Source: Chamaecrista fasciculata
Lineage: Eukaryota; Streptophyta; Magnoliopsida; Fabales; Fabaceae
Assembly (NCBI GenBank): GCA_003254925.1
Contig: QANZ01026112.1
Span: forward strand, 1 to 64,000
Direction: 5' to 3'
Length of the DNA: 64,000 nucleotides
The stretch's first letter is position 1; the number at the start of each line of letters is the position of its first letter. Shown here one piece after another: positions 46,226 to 55,989 of this stretch. The notes beneath the pieces were generated by a model, which made no database searches, was not told the origin of the DNA, and was given only the letters and a program-made list of their open reading frames with translations. The position numbers were made by a program, and so were the translations under genes.

Positions 46226-47570
46226 AATCTTCAAAAAAATAAATAAAAATTCATATATATTTTTAATAATATCAAATGAAATTTAGCAATAAATTTATCA
46301 TAGTTCTCAATTTTTTAAATATTACATTTAGTTTTAAACTGAAAATAATATCTTAATAAAAAATAAAATGAATAATATTTTTATTCTATAGTTTTTATTT
46401 CCTTTTAAAAAAATTAAAGAAAATTTACCGAAAAAAAACAATTAAATAAAAAAAATTTAAAAACTAATTCTATATTTTAATCTTTGGCCAAAAAAAAATT
46501 CTATATTTTACTCTTAATATTATAACTCCACTCATATAATTTAGTAACCATACGGTGTCATTATCACCAAACGTTATTTCCTTTCTCCAAGAAAATTTTT
46601 CTTCCATCTTACGAGTGGATTGACTTCTTTATCCTCAAAACGGTACATATTTTTCCTTTTGGATTAAAAAATTAAACATTTTATTTTAAGATTGTCAATG
46701 ACAATAAAATAAACAATACAGATTTCTTGAACGGAACACCCATAAATTCTCTTTTATTTTGAGAAAGAAAATCAAATTCAGATCCCATAATCTTTTTGTT
46801 TTTTGGCCAACCAAATCCCATCAAAGAAAATTTACTATTTTTTAATAAGAAAATTTAGTATTTTTAAGGGTTAAACTAACAAGAGCATTTGTTATTGGGC
46901 AAAATAAAAAAACATTTGTTAAAAATAACAAATATACTTTCAAAATATAGATATGGTTTAAAAATTTTAAATAATAATATTCTTTGTCTCTCTCCTATCT
47001 TTTTAAAACTGAAATACTTTAAGGGCACATCTTAGTTTTAACCTTTTTTTTATAAGAATCATGTGGTATTTTATAGTCGATAATTAGAGATTAATCATTT
47101 TCAAAACATAGAGATCATTAAAGTGAGTTTTGCTTCTATCAGCAAAGATTTTTCATGAAAAATTTTAATATTTAGTCTATAATATTGGTATCAAATTAAT
47201 AAATTCATCGATAAATAGTGAATGATCAAAATATATAGTTCCTGAAGTATCATGATCATACAAGAATTATAGTTATTTTGATTAAATTTAGAGATAAAAA
47301 ATTATAAATATGACACAACTTTAAAAATAAATAAAAATATAAAATTAATACAATATTAAAAATATAAAATTAAATTAAATTTAGAAAATAAATTATTGGC
47401 AAATATAATATTTTAAGACTAACTAATTTATTTCAATTATTTATCCGTTACTTGATATAAATTTGGAGACTACATTATAGGCAAATTTAAAGTTTAAGAG
47501 TCCAGCTCACACAGAGGGGGCATTTCAGTAAATTCGTCCAAGTCCAAGGACATTCATGTACGAACACAGA
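46226..47570. other. AT-rich intergenic region before the PPPDE gene
   Basis: Very AT-rich with no gene recognised. It ends in the promoter of the PPPDE gene. Confidence 0.45.
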
Positions 47571-47572
47571 GT

Positions 47573-47579
47573 TTATATA
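47573..47579 (+). promoter_or_regulatory. TATA box of the PPPDE gene
   Basis: TTATATA in the context 'gagtttatatacaaaac', about 295 bases before the start codon. It is followed by a GC-rich leader, a plausible spacing for a long 5' UTR. Confidence 0.5.
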
Positions 47580-47824
47580 CAAAACACACAAATCGTTCTC
47601 TGAAAATCAAAAGAGACGGTGCCGGCACCACCTGCCGCCGGCGAATTCCATCATCGGAAAATTCTCATTCTCTTCTCCGATTTCAAAATATCGTCACCGG
47701 AATTGACGAAATAATAATAATATTAATAGTAACATACATATCTTCGATTTCTGTTCATTTAAATCCGCTTGATATCTTCGTTTTCAGCGAGCTCTGAGAT
47801 TGATTTGACTAGCTAGATTTTGAA

Positions 47825-47845
47825 ATGAAGTGGAAGAAGAAGTAG
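47825..47845 (+). promoter_or_regulatory. Upstream ORF in the PPPDE gene leader
   Basis: ATG AAG TGG AAG AAG AAG TAG encodes the basic hexapeptide MKWKKK and ends 24 bases before the main start. An upstream ORF this close usually lowers main-ORF translation. Confidence 0.5.
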
Positions 47846-47869
47846 TAGTTCAAGAAAAGACGGCGTAAA

Positions 47870-48778
47870 ATGCTGTGCAGCAAAGGCTTTCGCCGGAAAA
47901 AGAGTTCAGGATCTGTGCCGGTGTACCTGAATGTGTACGATCTGACTCCCATTAACGGTTACGCTTACTGGTTCGGCCTCGGAGTGTACCATTCCGGCGT
48001 TCAAGGTCGGTCGGTGTGTGTTGTTTCACTTCTTCTCTTTGATTTTGAATTTTTTTTTCAGATCTGCGATTTCTGGAAGAAACTGATATCATAGGGTTTT
48101 GCTATTGCGATTGCGATTTGGACGATGCAGTTCACGGAGTGGAGTACGCGTTCGGAGCTCACGAGTTTTCTACCACGGGGATTTTCGAAGGCGAACCGAA
48201 ACGATGCGATGGATTCACGTTCAGGAAGACGATACTGATCGGGAAAACGGACATGGAAGCAGAGGAGGTGAAGCGCGTGATGGAAGAGCTAGCCGGAGAG
48301 TACAAAGGAAATGCCTATAATTTGATCACCAAGAACTGTAACCATTTCTGTAACGACGCTTGCGTTAGACTCACCGGAAATTCTATTCCTAGTTGGGTGA
48401 ATCGTCTCGCTAGAATCGGTAAATTTTCAGTTCTAGTTTCATCTCTGGCAGATTTTCGAGATTTTCTTTTTTTTTTTTTAATTAATTTGCGATGATTTAG
48501 GGTTTATGTGCAATTGTGTTCTTCCGGTGACGTTGAATTCGACGAAAGTGAGGCATCACAGGATAGAAGATAAACAATGTGAAGTAGAGAAGCAAGCATT
48601 ACCGAGTGAGTCCAAATCCAATAATAATAATCCTAAACTGAGTGCTTCAGATTCTGCACCATCTTCATCTTCATCACCTGCATCATCATCATCTGGCTCT
48701 AAATTGCGTAGAGGAAGGAGTAGAACCAGACGCCCCCTTCCTCCTTCTTCGCCTCTCATTATTGGTTCATCTGTATAA
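47870..48778 (+). CDS. PPPDE-family (DeSI-like) thiol peptidase
   Basis: Three exons: 47870-48005, 48131-48418 and 48501-48778, joining to 233 residues with intact phases. PPPDE/DeSI proteins are papain-fold cysteine peptidases, some of which remove SUMO or ubiquitin. The two catalytic residues are visible: H41 in GVYHSGVQ and C115 in ITKNCNHFCN. Other family blocks are VYLNVYDLTP, VEYAFGAHEF, GIFEGEP and IPSWVNRLARIGFMCNCVLP. The C-terminal 80 residues are low complexity, rich in serine and asparagine, ending in an arginine-rich patch (RRGRSRTRRP) that may be a nuclear or membrane-association signal. It resembles the plant group annotated as DeSI-like At4g17486 and At1g80690. Exact substrate unknown. 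Confidence 0.92.
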
Positions 48779-48811
48779 TCTTCATGATGATTGGCCATCT
48801 CATAATTTTTA

Positions 48812-48955
48812 GAGTAAACTAATAATTTGGTCCCTGAAAGATCACCGAGTTGACAACTCAGTCCCTAAAAGAACTAATTAGTATATCGTTTTGATCTTTA
48901 AGGGACTGAGTTGTTAGCTTGATAATCTTTCAGGGACCAAATTGTTAGTTTATTC
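48812..48955. mobile_element. 144-bp hairpin MITE 34 bp after the PPPDE stop codon, 9-bp TSD
   Basis: The left arm GAGTAAACTAATAATTTGG continues with TCCCTGAAAGATC and 'caactcagtccct'; the right arm is the inverted match ending 'gttagtttattc'. Flanks TAATTTTTA (48803-48811) and TAAGTTTTA (48956-48964) match at eight of nine positions. Nearly the whole element folds into one stem. It is the best-preserved GAGTAAA-family copy in the window and probably lies within the 3' UTR of the gene. Confidence 0.85.
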
Positions 48956-48964
48956 TAAGTTTTA

Positions 48965-49808
48965 ATTTCACTTTTTCTTTCTCTCTTGTGCTTTTTCTTT
49001 TCCTTCTTTTTTTTAATTCACTTAATTGCTCTAAAGAGAAAAAGAAGAGTCGTTTTGTTTTCAAATTTTGATTTTGTTAATCTTTCTGAATATTCTTTTC
49101 ATCATCCAATCCAATTATCTTACTAGCTGATGATGTGTCAAAGAACCTGGCAGGAATCCCGGAGCTCATGAATATGATGCTTCACTTTGTTTGGTTTTCC
49201 ATGGAAAGATTGCTAAAAAGATGGGATTTTTAAATTTTGTGTATACACACACACTTTAGTTCTTGCAATTATTCATTTCCATTTCAACCATAAGGAATCA
49301 AACCCTTGTTTATTATTAATTCACTCCCTCTCACTTTATAAATGCCCCCACTAAAATTAAAAAATTATACACAAATTACAAAGAAGGAAAGGTGATAAAA
49401 AATGGGAGATTAGGGTTGGGTTTTGTAGCAAGGGTTAATTTCTTACAACATGTGAATAAAGGTTTAAATTGAAAAAATGTTCAATATTTATTATTTAATG
49501 TCTGAGAATATTTCTAATAAGATTATTTTTATTAAAAGATGTGTGACAAATATAGATAAATAATAAATAGGAGATTTTGCTTTATAATAATAGTGATAGT
49601 ATTTGTCGGAGGCTTTTTTATCTTTAATGTATTCCGGTAAACTCCCCCAAATTGTGGGATGATTGTATTCGAATTTCTTGACTCTAGTCTTTTTAATTTT
49701 TGGCCAAACTACTTGACTCTAGTCAAAGTAATAATAATTAGTTATATTGAAATTGAAAATCTGTACATTTTTTGCGATTTTGGGCATGTCACTGCGCATT
49801 AGTACTAA
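48965..49808. other. Intergenic, no gene recognised
   Basis: AT-rich sequence between the PPPDE gene and the reverse Helitron end. Nothing coding was recognised. Confidence 0.4.
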
Positions 49809-50165
49809 CTAGTGTCATGCCCGCGAGTTGTGTTGAGTTCAAAAAAGACTCTGGCTCTATATAATTATACCCATAGAGGAACAACGAAAAGAGAAACAAA
49901 AAAAAAGTTGAACATAAAAGTTGTATCAAATGAATTACATCTAAATCTAAATACAACAAAATATAATGTTCTACAAAAAAACAAATGAACTAATATTTGG
50001 AAAAAAACCTCGCGATAAACAATGTTTGTGGTCATGTCAGCTCGAGGATAGTCATTATGACATATCAAAATCTTCAAACCTGCTCTGGATCGAACTCTGG
50101 ACATTGCAACATATAATTGACCATGGGTAAATACAAGACGATAAAGATAATGACGGGCCCTAGAT
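49809..50165 (-). mobile_element. Helitron 3' terminus with C-terminal helicase fragment
   Basis: On the minus strand, about 50160 to 49960 reads RHYLYRLVFTHGQLYVAMS, then RVRSRAGLKILICH and TTNIVYREVF. This is the end of the PIF1-type helicase of the Helitron Rep-helicase (usual form 'HGQLYVALSRV...GLKILI...TTNVVYKEVF'). The element ends in the canonical CTAG at 49812-49809 followed by T, after a GC-rich 'actcgcgggcatgacacta' terminus. The Rep (HUH) domain and the rest of the helicase are not recognisable upstream, where the minisatellite begins, so only the tail of an autonomous Helitron remains. Confidence 0.85.
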
Positions 50166-50429
50166 GTGTTGGGAAAGGTTAAGCTTAGAACCTCTATCGA
50201 AAGATTGGTGACAGGTGTGTAGAGAGAAAGATTGATGATGGAAGGACTGCCTCTCTATCGAAAGACCCGAGCATTTTACAGTGCTTTCAGTAAACGAATG
50301 AATTGATGGTAGAATGAAGAAATGAATGGAATAACGATATCAGGCAACAAACCCCTCTAGTTTATTACCCGAGAAAATGGATGGAGCATAACATATTTCC
50401 TACCATTCAGTCGCTCAATAACAAAGTCA

Positions 50430-50870
50430 TCGATGCTCGATGATGCCCCATGACATGCCCATTAATACCCAGGAGTTTCCCATGACTTTCCCATTGATGT
50501 CCAGGAGTTGGTCGGCCCAGGAGATGCCCCATGACTTGACCGGGAGTTGCCCATGACTTGGTTGGGAGATGCCCGATGATGCCCCATGACTTGCCCATTG
50601 ATGCCCAAGGGAGTTGCCCATGACTTGCCCATTGATGCCCAGGAGTTGCCCAGGACTTGGCCGGCAAAAGCCCCATGACTTGCCTGGGAGTTGCCCATGA
50701 CTTGGCCAAGAGATGCCCGATGATGCCCCATGACTTGCCCTTTGATGCCCGGGAGTTGCCCAGGACTTGGCCAGCAAAATCCCCATGACTTGGTTGGGAG
50801 TTGCCCATGACTTGGCTGGGAGATGCTCGATGATGTCCCATGATTGGCACGGGAGTTGCCCCTAGGAATG
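50430..50870. repeat. C-rich minisatellite, 'GATGCCCCATGACTTGCCC' type
   Basis: Higher-order tandem repeats built from 'ccatgacttg(g/c)cc', 'gggagttgccc' and 'gatgcccgatgatgcccc' modules. Composite units of about 120-130 bp recur, for example the GATGCCCGATGATGCCCC block near 50568 and 50711. Strong strand asymmetry (C-rich plus strand). All long open frames across it are repeat artefacts. Confidence 0.85.
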
Positions 50871-51781
50871 GCCCGAGACATGTGCTCGAGCGCATGGGGC
50901 ATGCGCTCGAGGCATGCGCTCGAGCGTATTGGGCATGCGCTCGAGGGCACGGGGCATGGGCTCTAGGGCACGGGCACGGGGCATGCGCTCTAAGGCACGG
51001 GCACGGGGCATGCGCTCTAGGGCACGGACATGGAGCATGCGCTCGAGCGCATGGGACATGCGCTCGAGCGCATGGGACATGCGCTAAAGGCATGCGCTCG
51101 AGGCTCGAGCGCATTGGACATGCGCTCGAGGCATGCGCTCGAGCGCATTGAACATGGGCTCGAGGCAAGTGCATGGGGCATGCGCTCGAGTGTATGGGGC
51201 ATGCGGTCGAGGCATGCGTTCGAGGGCACGAGGCATGGGCTCTAGGGCACGGGCACGGGGCATGCGCTCTAGGGCACGGGCATGAGGCATGCGCTCCAGG
51301 CAGGCGCTCAAGCGAATCTGGCATGCGCTCGAGCGCATGGGGCATGGGCTCGAGGCGAGTGCATGGGGTATGCGCTCGAGTGCATTGGGCATGCAGTCGA
51401 GGCATGCGCACGAGGGCAGGGGGCATGGGCTCTAGGGCACAGGCACGGGGCATGCACTCTAGGGCACGGGCATGTGGAATGTGCTCGAGGGCTTTGGGCA
51501 TGCGCCTCGAGCCCATGCCCCATGCGCTCGAGTGGATGCGGCATGCACTCGAGCGCATTGGGCATGCACTCGAGGCATAGGCTCGAGGGCACAGGGCATG
51601 GGCTCTAGGGCACGGGGCATGCGCTCTAGGGCACGGGCATTGGGCATGCGCTCGAGGCATGCGCTCTAGAGCACGAGGCATGCGTTCTAGGGCACGGGCA
51701 CAGGGCATGCGCTTGAGCGCATCGGGCATGCGATCGAGGCATGCACTCGAGCGCAAGGGGCATGCGCTCGAGCACATCGGG
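50871..51781. repeat. G-rich palindromic minisatellite, 'GGGCATGCGCTCGAGCGCAT' type
   Basis: Dozens of short modules built on GCATGCGCTCGAG, with interspersed 'gggctctagggcacgggcac' modules. Many copies complete the 18-bp perfect palindrome CATGCGCTCGAGCGCATG. The array is GC-rich and full of CpG, in an AT-rich genome. Its strand bias is opposite to that of the array at 50430-50870, the switch lying near 50870. Because its modules avoid stop codons in several frames, long open frames exist on both strands (for example 456 codons on the minus strand from 51777 to 50407). These are low-complexity and not convincing genes. Confidence 0.9.
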
Positions 51782-52715
51782 CCTAAACCCTAAATCCTAA
51801 AATAGATTATTAGAAATTAAAGGGGTAGAGAAGCAGAGGATAAAATGAGACAAGTTGAAGGAAAGCAATGCATTACCAGAAAAAAAAAATTATCTCGACT
51901 CTAATGGCAATCGATTCTTTCTTGAAAAACTGCAAACAAAAGATAAGGAGCTGATTTTATGATATCCTGTGGGGTATGAATAAGAAGGGAAAAAAAGGGT
52001 CTGAAGAAACAACGAACAAAACTAAACCAATTCATGAACATACCTGAATCATAAATCAAAGGCACATATTTGAAATAGATGGTGAATTATATAATGTACA
52101 AAGAACAAAACTAAGAGATATATTAAGTTTATAAGAAACATAAACAATATGAATAAAGAGTAAAGAGGAGAGATTACAAAAAAAAAAAATAGAGTAAAGA
52201 GGATCATAACAATTACCTCAACAAATGATGTTGGTGAATAAGCTGCAAAAACATATTGACAATGAGGTGATACACATATAAAAAACCAAGAAAAATGAAA
52301 TGTAAAAACGCATAGAGTAAGAGCAAAAATAAAATAATGGCTGAACAAAAGTTGGAGGAAATCATACGCTTGCATAGGATGGAGAAAATAGAACATGCAA
52401 AATGACCTCAAATAATGTGGAGTGACATTCCATTGATCTGTATTTATAGAGAAGAAAACGAATCTTATAAAATCTCCATAACAAAATAAATCTTCAAAAA
52501 TCTTGCTACATAACGATATCGCCTATTAAAAAAAGGGAATCTTCAGAAGTTTAAAGAAATTCAAATTCTAATATTTATGAGAATCTTAATAGGACAGCTA
52601 ATAAATATAATTATTATTTAATAAAAATTCTTAAAATCATGATATCATACGAAAATTATATCCAATTAAATTTTTTTTTTAGGAATTAAGCTTCCGAAAT
52701 TAAAGGGAATTTAGG
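51782..52715. other. Region beyond the minisatellite, no gene recognised
   Basis: It starts with a short telomere-like run (CCTAAACCCTAAATCCTAAA, 51783-51802). It then holds A-rich DNA that may belong to the same reverse-strand Helitron. Minus-strand open frames here are hydrophobic low-complexity and match no family. Confidence 0.4.
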
Positions 52716-52721
52716 GATTAC

Positions 52722-52945
52722 TTTGTGGGACCAACGATGAGTTCTTTCCTAATAGTTTCATCCGTATTGGGACCAACGATGAGACATTTTCAAAAGTTAT
52801 GGGACCAAAATTGCAATAAAAAAAGTTATGGGACCAAATTGAGACATTTGCCAAAGTTATGGGATCAAAATTGCAACAAAAAAAGTTATGGGACCAAATT
52901 GAAACCTTTATCAAAGTTATGAGACCGAAAATACACTTTAACTTA
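52722..52945. mobile_element. One-armed Mutator-like TIR fragment
   Basis: Same structure as 133-312: TTGGGACCAACGATGAGAC, then 'aagttatgggaccaaa' units, ending ACACTTTAAC. Only one arm is visible. A partial duplicate of the start word occurs at 52727. Confidence 0.6.
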
Positions 52946-53765
52946 AAAAATATCTCAGAATTCTAATACTCGTACGATTTTTAGAAATCATGTGAAGAGG
53001 TTTTCTTTACATCATGTGAAGAGGTTTTCTTAGTTTATGATTTACTATTTTATTCATTCATCTATAATTGGACATGTTTGTTTTGTTTAGATCATATTTG
53101 AATGTGTTACATTGTCTTATTCTTTTGAAATACAATATCGAATTGCATTCTGAGTATCAGTAGTTCTAATTATTACCTGATATCTTGCACTACAGCTGTA
53201 GTTCTTCCTTCAAGTTCGATGCCCAAAATTTGCATTCTCTTCATCTTTCGTGAAATTATCACCTAAAACAGTGAATAGCATAGTATTTTTAATTTTGCAC
53301 TTCAAGATATGTATCTATCACTTATGTTTATCAAATATGAATCATAATTTCTAATGAACTATACTAGCTGTACCCATCCTTGATTGCGAAATAGTATAAG
53401 CTTTCAATGAAAAATGGAAGTCTGTATATTATCATTTGGTATGCGAGGAAAACTTACCCAGAACAGAGGAGTTAATCTGCTATGTTCTGTTGTTGATTCC
53501 ATTCGCCTTTTTTTCTCGATTCCACATATTCCAGTTTATCCTTTTCCTCTCGCATGCAAATCCCATTTTTGGCAATTCGTAGTCTCAGTGGCTGAAGGTT
53601 TGTAGTATCAATTTTTGGAGGAATCGGGAAGGGAGACGTTGCTACAAGATGGGTTGCAGCCGGAATCATTGCTTGACGGAATTAATGGATGCTGCCGGCA
53701 GCTGAGATTGAGAGAAGATGAACGATGAACTGAGAAATATCAGAGGAAATGAATTATAAATATAA
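52946..53765. other. Intergenic, no gene recognised
   Basis: AT-rich with short open frames on both strands (for example 53414-53605 and 53472-53669) that overlap each other and match nothing known. Confidence 0.4.
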
Positions 53766-53970
53766 ATTACACTTTGGTCCCATGTGGTTTTACCCTTTTT
53801 CACTTTGGTACCATGTGGTTTGAAACTTTTCACTTTGGTACCCTGTCGTATTATTTATTTACACTTTGGTACCCTTTGGATATATTTTATAGTTTTAACC
53901 ATAAAAAAGTTTTAAAAAATTTCATATTGTCGCCAAACCATCTTCAAAAAATTACAAAATGGTCCCTTGA
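53766..53970. repeat. TIR-like 'CACTTTGGTACC' repeat cluster
   Basis: Four tandem phrases of 'acactttggt(a/c)cc' type with 'atgtggttt' between them, as in termini of the Mutator-like elements of this window. The partner arm is only hinted at by 'atggtccctt' and 'agggaccaat' near 53960, so the element is incomplete. Confidence 0.5.
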
Positions 53971-54073
53971 TACATATTATATAGGGACCAATATTATAAA
54001 TATATTTTTTTTCTGTGTTCAATATGTATTTTACCTATATAAATATCTATATATCTATATATATCTATATATG

Positions 54074-54677
54074 TCTATATAAAGCAGATTACTTTTCACC
54101 AAAATTTGCCATTTGGATCTATTTTTTTTTTGTCACTACTTTGAAATGAAGTGTTATTCTTTGAAAGTTCGGCAATTTCCGATTTGCTTAGGTCATATCC
54201 AAATACTAAACTCTTTGCGTGCCCTAACGGGCACACAAATATGTCTGTAAAATAAATGAAGGAATAAATCGTTAAATCATAAAAAGAAAGTTCTCAAATA
54301 ATAACCCTACTCTTATTATTAATTTTGTACTATAGTTTTATAAGAAATTTGGAATTACAGAAAGGGTTTAAGCCATATAATATAGGATATATTATACTAT
54401 GTAATGATGTCCGCTTAACTCTTTGTTCGGTACACTATACCTATCTGTTTTTTTCGTTTTAGTACACATGTAATGTTAAGATCTGAATCGTAATCGTTAA
54501 TTAATTTTGCAAATTACGCTATGTCACCTAATGTTAATTTATGTAACAGTTTTGTAGACATCATTTTCTCGACATAAATTTAATAATCCTATCGGTGATT
54601 TTTGCCCTAATATTTATCTAAATATATTTACCAAATTCTAAAGAACCACCCGTGGATTGACACGGGGTTAAAACTAG
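54074..54677 (+). mobile_element. Short non-autonomous Helitron
   Basis: It starts TCTATATAAAGCAGATTAC, a typical plant Helitron 5' end (TC followed by TATATAAA), and ends 'cccgtggattgacacggggt' plus TAAAACTAG followed by T. CCCGTG...CACGGG is the expected subterminal hairpin and CTAG the expected terminus. It contains, in reverse, a Helitron 3' end fragment (54211-54390) homologous to 42057-42212. It has no coding sequence. Confidence 0.78.
54211..54390 (-). mobile_element. Inverted Helitron 3' end fragment nested in another Helitron
   Basis: Its reverse complement contains 'ttatttattttacagacata', GTGTGCCCGTTAGGGCAC and a terminus ending TTTAG. It is homologous to the plus-strand end at 42057-42212, where the terminus is CCCCTAG. 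Confidence 0.7.
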
Positions 54678-55700
54678 TATATATATAAAGCAGATAACTT
54701 TCCACCAGAAGCTGCCATGTGGACCTATTTTTTTTTTTGGTTACTACTTTGCTCATTAATTTCTCTATCTTCATCCAATAGAATTCCTCCTTTGCATTTT
54801 CCTGTTGACCTTCTATCCCTCCACCTAAATCTCAACCAATAGTATTCTTTGTTTGAGTATTTCTCTTCCATTTGTATCCCCACTTTTCACTCTCCCTATT
54901 GAGCAAAACGTTTTTTTTTTGTAACTCATGTGCTGAACCTTAAATTTGCCCAATAGCCATCCTTGGTTCCTTATTCTCCCTACCTATTGAGTTTTTTTTT
55001 TTTTTCATCTAATTTGCTCATTGATTTTTCTAACTTCATCCAATGAAAATCCCCCTTTGCATTTTCCTGTTGACTACCTATCCCACCACCTAAATCTCAA
55101 CCAATAGCCATATTTGTTCCAGTATCTCTCTTCCATTTATATCCCCAATTTTCTCTCTCCCTATTGAGCATATCGTTTTTTTTTTGTAACTCATATCCTT
55201 ACCTTAAATCGCCCAATAGCAATCCTGTCCTCTATTTTTTTTTTGGTCACTCATTTGCCTTTCATATCCACTATAATCTTCAACCAATAGATATCACTCA
55301 GCCTAATCTTCCAACCAATAGAATTCATTTTTGTCTACTCATTCCACTTTCTCTCTCCCTATTGAGGCCATTTTTTTTTTTACTTTGCCATAAATTTTTT
55401 TTTTGGTCACTATATTGCTCAATTAATGTTTTTAACTTATTTTCCACTCAAAGTTCAACCAATGGATATCTCTCAACCTAATATTCCAACCAATAGAAAA
55501 CATTTTTGGCTATGCATACCATATACTCTCTCCCTATTCAGGTTGTTTTTTTTTTTGGTTTTGCCAGGTAATAGTAATTTTTTTGTTTTTCACATCTTCC
55601 CTTTTGGTTTTCTTTGCAACCACCTTCTCTCTCCCTATTGACCTATTTATTTTTTTTGGCTTCTACAAGGCAACTGCATGTTTTTTTTTTCGAAATATAT
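54678..55700 (+). mobile_element. Second Helitron-like 5' end with CCAAT-rich tandem leader
   Basis: Directly after the CTAG of the previous element, TATATATAAAGCAGATAAC and 'ccaccagaagctgccatgtgg' repeat the 5' end seen at 54074. The next kilobase is a diverged tandem array of roughly 265-bp units and sub-units: 'tttgcattttcctgttgac' at 54791 and 55056, 'ctctccctattga' about six times, and about ten CCAAT boxes in the form 'caaccaatag' or 'gcccaatag', all on the plus strand. Its 3' end lies outside the window or is not recognisable, so the total element may exceed 9.3 kb. Confidence 0.55.
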
Positions 55701-55989
55701 TGTGCAATCAATGCCAACCATATTTCTCTTTGTAGTTGAGTTTTCAAATTCTTTCATTGACTATCTTAATTCGAATTTTGGGAGGGAAAATGACCATCTT
55801 TCTCATTCTATATATACTCATTAGTCACCCTCATTGCAAATCAGAATTTCTTTGGTTTGCTCTGTCATTGTCTATCTATCCTATTCATATCTATTGCTGC
55901 TTTTTTTTTTTATTTAAATCATGTGAAACATATACCATCATGTACTAATTTGCTTTTCTTTCGTACAGACCTGTTTTGACTTACCAAAT

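Noticed and set aside
45404-46234. Minus-strand open frame across the N run
   Set aside because: Most of it is undetermined sequence; the readable ends are transposon arm.
50407-51777. 456-codon minus-strand open frame rich in Met, Arg, Ala, Pro, Cys and Leu
   Set aside because: It is the translation of the palindromic and C-rich minisatellites, which are also open in other frames and on the other strand. It has no domain, no splice context and no codon-use signal of a gene.
52049-52411. 120-codon hydrophobic minus-strand open frame
   Set aside because: Phenylalanine- and isoleucine-rich low-complexity translation of A-rich DNA, with no recognisable membrane-protein family.
55164-55948. Phe/Ser-rich plus-strand open frames in the Helitron leader
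   Set aside because: They are translations of poly-T and CCAAT tandem repeats, not conserved between repeat units.
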